The notes beneath the pieces are model-generated. The model searched no databases, was not told the DNA's origin, and saw only the letters and a list, made by a program, of their open reading frames with translations. This document shows, in pieces, positions 17,989 to 27,551 of a stretch of DNA of 35,372 nucleotides (position 1 is its first letter; the number at the start of each line of letters is the position of its first letter). A program made the position numbers and the translations under genes. The stretch is from Candidatus Zipacnadia bacterium. GTDB taxonomy: Bacteria > Armatimonadota > Zipacnadia > Zipacnadales > Zipacnadaceae. The stretch lies in NCBI GenBank assembly GCA_029821455.1, contig JALGTI010000001.1, positions 1 to 35,372 of the forward strand, written 5' to 3'.

Positions 17989-18966
17989 TTATTGCTCTTC
18001 GCTCTCTTCCGCGGCCGCCTCGGGCAGGGCCAGGCCAAAGGACTGCAACTTCTCGATAACCTCCTCGAGGGACCGCTGCCCGAAGTTGCGGATATCCAGG
18101 AGGTCCTCCTCGGTCTTGATAATCAGTTGGCCAAGGGTGTTGATGCCTTCCTTCTTGAGGCAGTTGAAGGTTCGGACCGAGAAGTCGACATCCTCGATGG
18201 GCATGTCGAGGGCCTTATCATATATTTCCTCTGCGACCGGCCTGCCTTCCTCGGCGATGAGTGCCTCAGCGCTGATGCTTGCGAAGAGCGTTAGGTGGCC
18301 TATCAGGATGTTGGCTGCCATTCGCACGGCGGCGTCCGGCGCTACGGTTCCATTACCCCACACTTCGAGAATGAGCTTTTCCACGTCGGTGCGATGACCC
18401 AAGCGGGTAGGCTCCACACGGTACGACGCCCGTCTGATAGGCGAGAAGACAGCGTCGACTGGCACGATCCCCGGCCCTTTACGCCGCCGGTCGTGCTGTT
18501 CGACGGGCATAAAGCCGATGCCCTTGTCAACCCAGATCTCGATGCTGAGCTGGGCCGACTTGGTGCTCAGTTCAGCAATGTGCAACTCGGGGTTGAGAAT
18601 CTCGAGCTCCGGCGGGCAGACAATATCAGCTGCCGTCACCTTACCGATGCCGCTTGCCTCCAGGCGCAGGATGTGTTCGTCCTCCTCATCGGCCTCTGAA
18701 GGATGAAGCTTGACAGCCAACTCCTTGATGTTAAGCAGTATCTCTGTGCAGTCCTCAACCACCCCCGGCAAGGTGGCGAACTCGTGAAGGGCGCCGTCAA
18801 ACCGCAGATCGGTAACAGCCGCGCCCTCGATATGAGCCATCAACACTCGGCGCAAGGCTGAGCCTAGCGTGTGTCCGAAGCCGCGTCCCAGGGGCTCAAT
18901 TGAGAACTTGCCGTACTTGGGGTCAAGCGCCAGATTCACAATCTTAGGAACGATCCCCTCTAACAT
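17989..18966 (-). CDS. rpoA: RNA polymerase alpha subunit
   Basis: 'GFGHTLGSALRRVLM', CTD 'FNCLKKEGINTLGQLI..TEEDLLDIRNFGQRSLEEV'. Confidence 0.98.
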   Translation of the reverse strand: MLEGIVPKIVNLALDPKYGKFSIEPLGRGFGHTLGSALRRVLMAHIEGAAVTDLRFDGALHEFATLPGVVEDCTEILLNIKELAVKLHPSEADEEDEHILRLEASGIGKVTAADIVCPPELEILNPELHIAELSTKSAQLSIEIWVDKGIGFMPVEQHDRRRKGPGIVPVDAVFSPIRRASYRVEPTRLGHRTDVEKLILEVWGNGTVAPDAAVRMAANILIGHLTLFASISAEALIAEEGRPVAEEIYDKALDMPIEDVDFSVRTFNCLKKEGINTLGQLIIKTEEDLLDIRNFGQRSLEEVIEKLQSFGLALPEAAAEESEEQ

Positions 18967-19031
18967 CGCTTTGCTCTCCTTGCTATGTGTCCTGAAAGAT
19001 CAATGCGGTACTTGCCCCCATGTCAACTAGA

Positions 19032-19664
19032 CTAGCGGGAGTAGAATTCGATAACCTGCTGTTCCTGAACCTCGGTGTCAATCTCCTCGCGCGTCGGCAC
19101 AGCCACGACAGTTATTGTGCGCTGCTCAGGAGCTACCTGCAGCCAGCTCAAATTGCTACCGGAGCTGGCAGCCAGTGCCTGGACAATAGGCTGACTATCG
19201 CGGCTTCCCTCTCGTACAGTTATCACATCGCCCGGCCGGACACGGAAAGAGGGGATATTAACAACGCGCCCGTTAACGGCAAAGTGCCGGTGGCCGACCA
19301 GTTGACGTGCGGCAGGGCGACTGGCGGCAAAGCCGGCTCGCCAGACAACGTTATCCAGGCGGGTTTCCAGAAGCTGCAGTAGCACCTCACCGGCAACTCC
19401 CGAGCTGCGCTCGGCAGCGCGGATATAGCGCCGGAAGGGCTTTTCCAGTATGCCATAGATGCTGCGCAGTTTCTGCTTTTCGCGCAACTGGATGGCGTAG
19501 TCACTGGGCCGACGCCGTCTGCGAAAGCTATCTCCAAACTGCCCAGGGAGATAGGGTTTTTTCTGGAATGCACACTTGGGACCATAGCACCGCTGGCCCT
19601 TCAGGTACAGCTTCTGACCCTCTCTGCGACAGATTCTGCATGTAGCCTCGGTCTGCCGAGCCAT
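19032..19664 (-). CDS. rpsD: 30S ribosomal protein S4 (zinc-binding form)
   Basis: 'CRICRREGQKLYLKGQRCYGPKC', 'ETRLDNVVWRAGFAASRPAARQLVGHRHF'. Confidence 0.97.
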   Translation of the reverse strand: MARQTEATCRICRREGQKLYLKGQRCYGPKCAFQKKPYLPGQFGDSFRRRRRPSDYAIQLREKQKLRSIYGILEKPFRRYIRAAERSSGVAGEVLLQLLETRLDNVVWRAGFAASRPAARQLVGHRHFAVNGRVVNIPSFRVRPGDVITVREGSRDSQPIVQALAASSGSNLSWLQVAPEQRTITVVAVPTREEIDTEVQEQQVIEFYSR

Positions 19665-19710
19665 TGTGTGACGTCACCTCCGAGAATCTACGCCCAAGCC
19701 GACCGCCAGC

Positions 19711-20115
19711 CTAGACACGGCGCCGCTTTTTGGGTCGGCAGCCGTTGTGTGGGATCGGCGTCACGTCCTTAATGTTGACAACCTCCAGGCCAGCGGCCTG
19801 CAATGCGCGGATTGCTGTCTCGCGACCGGAGCCGGCCCCCTTGACAAGGACGTCCACCTTCTGCATACCGAATTCCTGGGCTTTACGGGCGGCGGAGTCG
19901 GCGGCCAACTGGGCAGCGAAGGGCGTGCCTTTCTTGGTTCCCGAAAAGCCGATTGACCCCCCGTTGGCCCAGCACAGCACGTTGCCCTGAGGGTCGGCGA
20001 TAGTCACGATAGTGTTGTTGTAGGTGGACTTGATATGGGCCCGACCGTAAGGGACTTGGCGCTTGACCTTGCCCCTGCGCGGCACCGCCACAGCCTGTTG
20101 TCTTTCCTCGTTCAT
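19711..20115 (-). CDS. rpsK: 30S ribosomal protein S11
   Basis: '[24 protein letters not shown]', '[17 protein letters not shown]'. Confidence 0.97.
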   Translation of the reverse strand: MNEERQQAVAVPRRGKVKRQVPYGRAHIKSTYNNTIVTIADPQGNVLCWANGGSIGFSGTKKGTPFAAQLAADSAARKAQEFGMQKVDVLVKGAGSGRETAIRALQAAGLEVVNIKDVTPIPHNGCRPKKRRRV

Positions 20116-20162
20116 GCAAGCTACCTCCATAGAATACCAGCCGAGGCCTGTTACAAATGCCC

Positions 20163-20543
20163 CTACTTCTGTACTTCCCGCCTGCGACCGGCTACCGTCT
20201 TTTTTCGGCCCTTACGGGTACGGGCGTTGGTACGGGTACGCTGGCCGCGGACGGGCAGGCCCCGACGATGGCGCACCCCACGGTAAGTACCAATCTCGAT
20301 GAGGCGCTGGATGTGACCCTGGACCTCGCGCCGCCTGTCGCCCTCAATGGTGTAGTCGCGCTCAATCACCTCGCGCAAGCGCGCTGCCTCGTCCTCGGTG
20401 ATGTCACGCATCCGCGTTGCCGGGTTGATGCCCGTCTTTTTGAGAAGCTCCTTGGCTGAGGTGTGCCCAATGCCATGAATGTACGTAAGGGCCACCTCAA
20501 CGCGCTTATCCCTAGGTAGGTCTACGCCGACAATCCTAGGCAC
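20163..20543 (-). CDS. rpsM: 30S ribosomal protein S13
   Basis: '[24 protein letters not shown]', '[26 protein letters not shown]'; GTG start behind TAAGGAGG. Confidence 0.97.
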   Translation of the reverse strand: MPRIVGVDLPRDKRVEVALTYIHGIGHTSAKELLKKTGINPATRMRDITEDEAARLREVIERDYTIEGDRRREVQGHIQRLIEIGTYRGVRHRRGLPVRGQRTRTNARTRKGRKKTVAGRRREVQK

Positions 20544-20649
20544 TATCTTGGCCTCCTTAGAGCCTCTGACTGAACTGCCTGACTGACCAGTGCCAGATCG
20601 AGGCTAACGGCCCCGCTCTGGCAGGCGCGTCCATTGCTTGCACACAAGC

Positions 20650-20763
20650 CTACCCCTGCCGCTGCTTGTGGCGGGGGTTAGAGCAGATCACCCGCACCAC
20701 CCCGCGGCGACGGACTATCTTGCACTTATCACAACGTTTCTTTACGGATGCCTGTACCTTCAT
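20650..20763 (-). CDS. rpmJ: 50S ribosomal protein L36 (zinc-binding form), absent from the ORF track
   Basis: Translated by eye: [37 protein letters not shown], between infA and rpsM. Confidence 0.96.
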   Translation of the reverse strand: MKVQASVKKRCDKCKIVRRRGVVRVICSNPRHKQRQG

Positions 20764-20832
20764 CGTCATACATCCATTCCTTTAGCTGGGCCGGCAGTGG
20801 CTGAGGTGCGGTTTGCTGGTGAGGCAGCCCTG

Positions 20833-21093
20833 CTATTTGTGTAGCCACACGATGCGGCCCTTGCCCGGGTCATCCAACGACCACTCAATGGTTACCTTAT
20901 CACCGGCCATAATACGAATGTAGCGCATCCGCATCTTGCCGCAGATATAGGCCAGAATCTGCCGACCATTTTCCAGCTCCACATTGAACATCGCGTTGGG
21001 GAGCTTTTCCACAACCCTCCCCATCACCCGCAGCTTCTTGCCGGCCTTTTTCTTCTGGTCCCTTTCGCGGTCAGCTTGTCTGTTCTTTGGCAT
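20833..21093 (-). CDS. infA: Translation initiation factor IF-1 with lysine-rich N-terminal extension
   Basis: '[50 protein letters not shown]...GRIVWLHK'; start at MPKNRQAD. Confidence 0.95.
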   Translation of the reverse strand: MPKNRQADRERDQKKKAGKKLRVMGRVVEKLPNAMFNVELENGRQILAYICGKMRMRYIRIMAGDKVTIEWSLDDPGKGRIVWLHK

Positions 21094-21134
21094 ACTCAGC
21101 TTTCCTACTGACTTGCTCGCCCGCCCTATTAGCT

Positions 21135-21923
21135 TTACTGCCTGCTGGTCAGTATCTCCGGTTTTCCCTTGGTCACGACGATGGTGTGTTCCCAGTGCGC
21201 CGAGGGCTTGCCATCCACCGTGCGCACGGTCCAACCATCTGAGTCCTGAGTGACTCCCGCCAGCCCCATATTGACCATCGGCTCGATGGCCAGCGTCATT
21301 CCAGGCCGCAGTGTCACATCGTAATCAGCAAACTCCCCCTCCTCCACGAAGTTCGGCACCTGGGGCGGCTCGTGCATTTCCCGGCCGATACCGTGACCTA
21401 CCAACTCGCGCACCACGCTGTAGCCATGGGCCTCAACATACGCCTGGATAGCCTGGGACACCTCTCGCAAACGGTTTCCCGCAACAGCCTGCTCAAGCCC
21501 CGCATATAAGGCCTGCTCAGTTACTGCCATCAGCCGCCGCGCCGCTTTGCCCACCTCGCCGAGGGCCACAGTGATGGCCGAATCGCCGTGGTAACCATCA
21601 ATGTACGCGCCCAGGTCAATGCCGAGTATCTTCCCGTCTGGCAGCGGCCTCTCGTTCGGAATGCCATGGACCACGATATCGTCCAACTCGGCACAAATCG
21701 TGGCCGGATAACCCCGGTAGCCCAGAAACGATGGTTCTGCGCCGTGGCGGCGGATGTTATCTTCGGCGATTTTGTCAAGCTCCAGTGTTGTCACGCCCGG
21801 GCGGGCACATTCGGCTATCAACTGCAGTGTCTCGGCCACTATCTGCCCTGCCCGGTGCATTGCGGCCACTTCGCGTTTGGTCTTGCGGTTGACTCTTGGC
21901 GGCCGACCGGCTCGACTGGACAT
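21135..21923 (-). CDS. map: Methionine aminopeptidase type I
   Basis: '[39 protein letters not shown]', '[17 protein letters not shown]', 'EPMVNMG'; start at MSSRAGRPP. Confidence 0.96.
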   Translation of the reverse strand: MSSRAGRPPRVNRKTKREVAAMHRAGQIVAETLQLIAECARPGVTTLELDKIAEDNIRRHGAEPSFLGYRGYPATICAELDDIVVHGIPNERPLPDGKILGIDLGAYIDGYHGDSAITVALGEVGKAARRLMAVTEQALYAGLEQAVAGNRLREVSQAIQAYVEAHGYSVVRELVGHGIGREMHEPPQVPNFVEEGEFADYDVTLRPGMTLAIEPMVNMGLAGVTQDSDGWTVRTVDGKPSAHWEHTIVVTKGKPEILTSRQ

Positions 21924-21924
21924 T

Positions 21925-22596
21925 CTATGCTCCCTCGTCAGGACCAGCGGCCAGCCTATCCAGCATTGCGTCGCGCACCTCATCTATAGGGCCTTCGCCG
22001 GGCACCGCAACCAACTGCCCACGGTCAGTATAGTAAGGCACCAGCGGGTCGGTCTGCTGATGATAGACGCGCAGCCGCTCCGCGATGGCCTCCTTTTGGT
22101 CATCAGGACGCTGATATATCTTCCCACCACAGGCTGGGCAGGTGTCGCCCACGTCCAGGTTATGCTGAGCCACATGGTAGATGGCATTGCACTCCCGGCA
22201 CATCCGCCGCCCACTCAGCCGGCGTAGGATCTCTTCGTCGTCAACCACGATATTGACAACACGCGGCTGCGCCAGGCCCAGTTCATCTACCATTGCGCTG
22301 AGCGCCTCGGCTTGCGCTAGCGTACGCGGGAACCCGTCGAGCAAGAACCCTGCCTCACAGTCTGACTCCTGGACCCGCTGCCGCACGATGTTGATGACCA
22401 GGTCGTCCGGTACCAGCTTGCCCGCATTCATATACTCCTGGCCCTGGCGGCCGAGTTCAGTACCCTTCTCCACCGCCTCGCGTAACATATCGCCGGTCGA
22501 GATGTGAGCCACACCGAACCGCTTGACCAGCGCAGCAGCCTGGGTGCCCTTGCCCGCTCCCGGAGGGCCTAGCAGAATGAAGTTGCGCTGGGCCAT
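21925..22596 (-). CDS. adk: Adenylate kinase (zinc LID)
   Basis: 'ILLGPPGAGKGTQAAALVKRFGVAHISTGDMLRE', LID 'CRECNAIYHV...CPACGGKIYQRPDD'. Confidence 0.97.
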   Translation of the reverse strand: MAQRNFILLGPPGAGKGTQAAALVKRFGVAHISTGDMLREAVEKGTELGRQGQEYMNAGKLVPDDLVINIVRQRVQESDCEAGFLLDGFPRTLAQAEALSAMVDELGLAQPRVVNIVVDDEEILRRLSGRRMCRECNAIYHVAQHNLDVGDTCPACGGKIYQRPDDQKEAIAERLRVYHQQTDPLVPYYTDRGQLVAVPGEGPIDEVRDAMLDRLAAGPDEGA

Positions 22597-22624
22597 CTAC
22601 CGGTCACCCTCGTAGTGGCTCCCT

Positions 22625-22642
22625 GAGGAACTATCGTTCCTC
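22625..22642 (-). promoter_or_regulatory. 7-bp hairpin abutting the secY stop codon
   Basis: gaggaac-tatc-gttcctc, immediately 3' of the secY TAA on the minus strand. Confidence 0.35.
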
Positions 22643-23974
22643 TTAGGACAGGAAGCCTCTGTACTGACGCATTAAGAGCTGTGCCTCAATCTGCTGCATC
22701 GTATCCAGCGCCACGCCGACCACGATCAGCAGCGAAGTACCACCCACGAGGTTGAATGTTGACACACCGGTAATGGGGCCAACGTAATACTGCATTATGG
22801 CAATGAAGCCCAGGAACAACGCCCCGGCCAGGGTGATACGATACAGTATCTTGTCAAGGTAATCGCGGGTGCGTTCCCCCGGTCTGATGCCGGGGACCGC
22901 GCCCCCATTCTTCTGCAGATTGTCGGCAATTTGCTCTGGGTTGAACGTTACTGCGGTATAGAAGTACGTGAACAGAATCACCAGGATGAAATACAGGAAC
23001 GATGCAAAATGATTGCCAACCCCAGGGGCTGTGTAGTTTACCAGCGCGTTGACCGCGTTCCTTACTGCGTCTTCGGCGATCCCCAGCCGCGCGACCAGGC
23101 CGATGAAGCCCTCTGAAAGCAAGAGTCTTGCAATAGTTGCCGGGAACATCGAAACAGATATAGCAAAGATAATCGGAATGACCCCGGCCTGGTTAACCCG
23201 CAGCGGCAGGAAGCTGGACTGTCCGCCATAGACCCTCTGGCCTTTGACCCGCTTGGTGTACTGTACCGGTATCTTACGCTCAGCCTGCTGCACCTTGACG
23301 ATGCCATAGATGGTGGCCAGGAAGATGGCAACCAGTAGTGCGATGTTGGCAATGGTTATCTCGCGCCCTTCCCACAACTTGTAGGTTTGTGCCATATCCT
23401 GCGGCATACGAGTCATAATTCCCACGAAGATGATAAGGGAGACGCCCTGGCCGATGCCGCGCTCAGTGATACGATTCCCAATGTACATCAGGAACATCGT
23501 GCCAGAGGTCATCATCAGTATGTCAAAGATCGTGATGAATCTGTCGCCGATAAAAGCGTTCGCCCCACGGAACATTGCAATCATACCGGCTGCCTGCAGC
23601 ACCGCCAGGGCCACTGTCAGATAGCGCGTCCAGGCCTGCAGCTTCTTCTGCCCCCACTCGCCCTCCCTTTGTAGCTGCTCCAGAGAGGGGATCGCCATAA
23701 CCAGGAGCTGGAAGATAATCGAGGCGTTAATGTAGGGCATAATGCCCAGAGCTAGGATCGAGAAGCGCTTGAGCGAGCCGCCCACGAAGACATCCAACAG
23801 GTCCATCAGCCCACCGCCAGCGAAAAAGTTGGCGAGCTGCTCCTTGTCAATGCCTGGCAGCGGGATGTGCGCACAGAACACGTACAGCGCAAACATCGTA
23901 AAGACAAAGAATATGCGCTTGCGCACATCCGGCAGCTTCATCGCCATGGCCAGGTTAGCCAGGCGCTCCTTCAT
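22643..23974 (-). CDS. secY: Preprotein translocase subunit SecY
   Basis: 443 aa polytopic protein; 'HIPLPGID', 'GIMPYINASIIFQLL', 'IGNRITERGIGQGVSLIIF'; 4-bp overlap with rplO. Confidence 0.97.
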   Translation of the reverse strand: MKERLANLAMAMKLPDVRKRIFFVFTMFALYVFCAHIPLPGIDKEQLANFFAGGGLMDLLDVFVGGSLKRFSILALGIMPYINASIIFQLLVMAIPSLEQLQREGEWGQKKLQAWTRYLTVALAVLQAAGMIAMFRGANAFIGDRFITIFDILMMTSGTMFLMYIGNRITERGIGQGVSLIIFVGIMTRMPQDMAQTYKLWEGREITIANIALLVAIFLATIYGIVKVQQAERKIPVQYTKRVKGQRVYGGQSSFLPLRVNQAGVIPIIFAISVSMFPATIARLLLSEGFIGLVARLGIAEDAVRNAVNALVNYTAPGVGNHFASFLYFILVILFTYFYTAVTFNPEQIADNLQKNGGAVPGIRPGERTRDYLDKILYRITLAGALFLGFIAIMQYYVGPITGVSTFNLVGGTSLLIVVGVALDTMQQIEAQLLMRQYRGFLS

Positions 23975-24432
23975 TGCTCAATCACCTCGACGGTGCCACC
24001 GGCTTTCTCGATCTTCTCCCGGGCAGTCGCGCTGAATGCATTCGCCCGGACGGTCAGGGCCCTGCTGAGTTCGCCTTCACCAAGCACCTTCAGTCCGTCG
24101 CGCAGCTTGCTCACCAGGCCAGCCTCCAGCACCGTCTCTGGGCTGACCTCCGCCCCGCTCTCGAGGCGCTCCAGTTGCCCCACATTCACTATAGACATCT
24201 GTTGGCGGAACATCCCAATATTGTGGGCGCGGTTGGAGCGTCCCCGCAAGGCCGGAAGCTGACGATAAATCGGGCTGCCGCCACCCTCAAACCCTACCCG
24301 CACCTTGCTGCGATACTTCTGCCCCTTCTGGCCGCGACCAGCAGTCTTGCCACCCGCCCCCGCTTGGCCGCGGGCGACACGCTTGCGGCGCTTGCGACGC
24401 GCTGGATCAGGCTGTACCTGCGTCAGGTTCAT
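23971..24432 (-). CDS. rplO: 50S ribosomal protein L15
   Basis: 'RKRRKRVARGQAGAGGKTAGRGQKGQKYRSKVRVGFEGGGSPIYRQLPALRG'; good SD (GAGGAG). Confidence 0.96.
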   Translation of the reverse strand: MNLTQVQPDPARRKRRKRVARGQAGAGGKTAGRGQKGQKYRSKVRVGFEGGGSPIYRQLPALRGRSNRAHNIGMFRQQMSIVNVGQLERLESGAEVSPETVLEAGLVSKLRDGLKVLGEGELSRALTVRANAFSATAREKIEKAGGTVEVIEQ

Positions 24433-24470
24433 ACTCTTAACTCCTCAGAAACCACCTAGTACTAGTGTCT

Positions 24471-24857
24471 CTAAAACTCCAGACCGGCTTCCCTGGCCGC
24501 ATCAGCCAGGGCCTTGACCTTACCGAAGTACGGCCAGCCAGCGCGGTCAAAAACTACCTGCTTGATACCCTTATCCAGCGCCCGCCGGGCGATCGCCTCA
24601 CCGACGGCCTGAGCCGCTGCAATGTTGCCGGTCCCGTTGAGACCCTTTGCGATTGGCGCCTCACGGGTGCTGGCAGCCACGAGCGTATGCTCGCCATCAT
24701 CATCAATGATCTGGGCGTACATATGCCTCAGTGTCTTAGTGACACACAGACGCGGACATTCGGCGGTGCCTCGAATCTTGCTGCGCACCCGCAGTTGTCG
24801 CCGCCTGCGCCGATCTGTTTTGGCAAGTCCGGGACTCACTGCACTACACCTTCTCAA
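24471..24857 (-). CDS. rplR: 50S ribosomal protein L18
   Basis: 'RRRRRQLRVRSKIRGTAECPRLCVTKTLRHMYAQIIDDD', C-terminal 'VVFDRAGWPYFGKVKALADAAREAGLEF'. Confidence 0.96.
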   Translation of the reverse strand: MRRCSAVSPGLAKTDRRRRRQLRVRSKIRGTAECPRLCVTKTLRHMYAQIIDDDGEHTLVAASTREAPIAKGLNGTGNIAAAQAVGEAIARRALDKGIKQVVFDRAGWPYFGKVKALADAAREAGLEF

Positions 24858-24909
24858 TCTCGGCCAGAGCTAGGGCCAACTGTCTTGTGTCCCACAACGC
24901 GTTTCACAC

Positions 24910-25461
24910 CTAGGCAACGCCGATCTTAGCTGCCTTGCCGGCCTTGCGCCGCACGTGTTCCCCAACGTAGCGGATGCCCTTGCCCTTGTACGGCTCGACC
25001 TTACGCACCGCTCTGATCTCGGCAGCGATTTGTCCTACTAACTGCTTATCAGCGCCACGTACGCTAATGAGCGTGTTTTCCTCCACAGCAAACTCAATCC
25101 CCTCAGGCGGCTCCACCACAACATCGTGACTATGACCCACCCGGAGCCGCAGGTTCTTGCCTTCCAACTGCGCACGGTAGCCCACGCCCTGAATCTCCAG
25201 ACGCTTCTCAAAGCCCTGGGAGACCCCTTCGATCATGTTAGCCAACAGGCTGCGGGTCAAGCCGTGGAGGGCGCGGTGTTCTTTGGCGTCGGTGGGACGC
25301 TTGACCGCAATGTCTTTATCCTCAACCTCGATAGTCATCTCGGCCGGCAGGCGCTGGGATACCTCTCCCTGTGGCCCACTGACCGTGACCACGTTGCCCT
25401 TGTCTACTGTTACTTTGACCTTCTCAGGTAGCTGTATTGGTTGCTGTCCGATGCGAGACAT
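24910..25461 (-). CDS. rplF: 50S ribosomal protein L6
   Basis: 'MSRIGQQPIQLPEKVKVTV', 'VRKVEPYKGKGIRYVGEHVRRKAGKA'. Confidence 0.97.
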   Translation of the reverse strand: MSRIGQQPIQLPEKVKVTVDKGNVVTVSGPQGEVSQRLPAEMTIEVEDKDIAVKRPTDAKEHRALHGLTRSLLANMIEGVSQGFEKRLEIQGVGYRAQLEGKNLRLRVGHSHDVVVEPPEGIEFAVEENTLISVRGADKQLVGQIAAEIRAVRKVEPYKGKGIRYVGEHVRRKAGKAAKIGVA

Positions 25462-25496
25462 CTGAGTTCTCTCCCTGCCATGGCAATGGTGAGTGG

Positions 25497-25892
25497 CTAC
25501 CAGATGTAGCCTAGCACTTCGCCTCCGACGCCGTGCTTTCGCGCCTCCTCGGCGGTCATCAAGCCCTCGCTGGTGGAAATCAGAGCGATACCCAGCCCGT
25601 TGAGCACGCGCGGGAGGTCTCTCTTGCCCACATACACCCTCCTGCCCGGCTTGCTTACCCGCTTGAGACCCTTCACAATGGGCATGCGATGCTCATCGTA
25701 CTTGAGCCTGATGCGCATCTCGCGGCCCTTGGCTACCAGTTGATAGCCACGGATATAGCCCTCTTGATGCAGGATGTTGGCAATCTCCAGCTTCAGCTTG
25801 GACACTGGCACCCGCACATTCGGGTGGCCCACCTGGGCCGCATTGCGAATTCTCGTGAGCATATCTGCAATTGGATCGGTCAAAGCAGCCAT
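25497..25892 (-). CDS. rpsH: 30S ribosomal protein S8
   Basis: Start at internal ATG '[26 protein letters not shown]'; C-terminal '[22 protein letters not shown]'. Confidence 0.97.
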   Translation of the reverse strand: MAALTDPIADMLTRIRNAAQVGHPNVRVPVSKLKLEIANILHQEGYIRGYQLVAKGREMRIRLKYDEHRMPIVKGLKRVSKPGRRVYVGKRDLPRVLNGLGIALISTSEGLMTAEEARKHGVGGEVLGYIW

Positions 25893-25920
25893 CTGCTTAC
25901 CTCCTGAAATGGCGCTTCGG

Positions 25921-26106
25921 CTACCAGCTTGATTTCCTAACTCCAGGGATATTGCCGCGTAAGGCGTTCTCGCGGAAACAGATACGACAGATGCCAAACT
26001 TGCGCATATAGCCGCGCCGCCGGCCACACAAGCCGCAGCGGTTGTAGGCCCGGCTGGAGAACTTGGCCGGCCTCTTCTGTTTGGCAATCCAGGATTTCTT
26101 CGCCAC
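25921..26106 (-). CDS. rpsN: 30S ribosomal protein S14 type Z
   Basis: 61 aa; '[38 protein letters not shown]'. Confidence 0.97.
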   Translation of the reverse strand: MAKKSWIAKQKRPAKFSSRAYNRCGLCGRRRGYMRKFGICRICFRENALRGNIPGVRKSSW

Positions 26107-26140
26107 TCTATCAAGCCTCCTGAAGCTGACAGGTCAAAGT

Positions 26141-26707
26141 CTACGGCGTCTCCGCGCCGGCCCGCAGCGGCATGCCGAACGCCCGCAGCAGTGCCTCCGC
26201 TTCCTCGTCTGTCTTTGCCGTGGTCACGATGGTTATGTCCATACCCCGGCTCTTCTCAACATCGTCATAACCCAGCTCCGGAAAGATGAGATGGTCTGTG
26301 ATCCCCAGGCTATAATTCCCTCGGCCATCGAAGGCGTCAGCCGACAGGCCGCGGAAGTCGCGGATGCGAGGCAGTGCCAGACTGATGAGCCTGTCGAGAA
26401 ACTCCCACATCCGGTTACCGCGCAGTGTCGCCCGGCAGCCAATGGGCATCCCCTGTCTTATCTGAAACGCCGCCACCGATTTCTTGGCGCGCGTGATGCA
26501 GGGGCGCTGGCCCAAAACCAATGCCAGTTCCTGCACCGCCCGCTCCAGCGTCTCGGCCTGGCTCCGTGCATCACCTACGCCCATATTGACGCAGATCTTT
26601 TCCAGCCGTGGCGCTTGCCACATATTCCTGTAACCGAAGCGCTCGATTAGCTGGTCACGGACCTCCTGCTCATAACGTTGTTTGAGTCTTGGCTTATCGG
26701 CCATCAA
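26141..26707 (-). CDS. rplE: 50S ribosomal protein L5
   Basis: '[14 protein letters not shown]', '[28 protein letters not shown]'. Confidence 0.97.
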   Translation of the reverse strand: MMADKPRLKQRYEQEVRDQLIERFGYRNMWQAPRLEKICVNMGVGDARSQAETLERAVQELALVLGQRPCITRAKKSVAAFQIRQGMPIGCRATLRGNRMWEFLDRLISLALPRIRDFRGLSADAFDGRGNYSLGITDHLIFPELGYDDVEKSRGMDITIVTTAKTDEEAEALLRAFGMPLRAGAETP

Positions 26708-26773
26708 TCTCGCCTACGCTTTCACTGGCCGCCTTGAAGCTGCGACGCTGGCGCCGCGCCAGCGGCCTGGCGA

Positions 26774-27139
26774 CTACTCATCTATCTGCCGATCACACTT
26801 CTTGCAATAGCGTACCTTGCGCCCATCCTCGCGAATCCGATAGCCCACCCGGGTTGGCTTGTCGCACGCCGGACATATCAGCATCACATTTGACACATCC
26901 ACGGGCCCGGGGCTTTCGATGATGCCGCCCTGGCGCACTTTCTGCGTCTGGCGCACTGCCCGCTTGATAATGTTCAAGCCGTCTACCAGTACCCGACGCT
27001 GCTTGGGCATCACGCCGATGACCCGACCACGCTTGGGGCTGTTGTGGAATGAGCGATCCTTGCCGGCCATCACCAGCACCTCATCCCCACGCTTAATCTT
27101 AAGGTTGTTCTTGGCCATATCTATCTTCCCCCTGCCCAC
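26774..27139 (-). CDS. rplX: 50S ribosomal protein L24 (zinc-ribbon C-terminus)
   Basis: KOW 'IKRGDEVLVMAGKDR', 'GGIIESPGPVDVSNVMLICPACDKPTRVGYR...CKKCD'. Confidence 0.96.
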   Translation of the reverse strand: MGRGKIDMAKNNLKIKRGDEVLVMAGKDRSFHNSPKRGRVIGVMPKQRRVLVDGLNIIKRAVRQTQKVRQGGIIESPGPVDVSNVMLICPACDKPTRVGYRIREDGRKVRYCKKCDRQIDE

Positions 27140-27157
27140 ACCTGGAGCGCCTGCATT

Positions 27158-27526
27158 CTAGACGACCTCCGGGGCCAGCGAGATGATCTTCATATACTGT
27201 TTCACTCGCAGTTCACGCGCCACAGGCCCGAATACACGGGTACAGCGCGGGTTCTTAGTCTCATCCACGATTACAACCGCGTTGTCATCAAACCGCACCT
27301 GAGTGCCATCAGGCCGCACTACAGGCTGACTGCAGCGCACCACCACTGCCCGCAGCAGCTCGCCCTTAGAAATCGGGCTGGAAGGGGCAACTTGCTTGGC
27401 AGAGCAGACAATCTCGTCCCCCAGTGACGCATAGCGGCTGGCACCGCGCCCCATCACCCGAATGCAGCCGACTTCCTGAACCCCTGAGTTGTCGGTTACC
27501 TTAAGGCGTGTCTGCATCTGTATCAT
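27158..27526 (-). CDS. rplN: 50S ribosomal protein L14
   Basis: 'MIQMQTRLKVTDNSGVQEVGCIRVMG', 'RVFGPVARELRVKQYMKIISLAPEVV'. Confidence 0.97.
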   Translation of the reverse strand: MIQMQTRLKVTDNSGVQEVGCIRVMGRGASRYASLGDEIVCSAKQVAPSSPISKGELLRAVVVRCSQPVVRPDGTQVRFDDNAVVIVDETKNPRCTRVFGPVARELRVKQYMKIISLAPEVV

Positions 27527-27551
27527 CGCACGTTCCTCCGTGCTGCAATGC

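Noticed and set aside
25893-26114. 74-aa N-terminal extension of S8 in the ORF track
   Set aside because: Out-of-frame read of rpsN; S8 begins at the internal [18 protein letters not shown].
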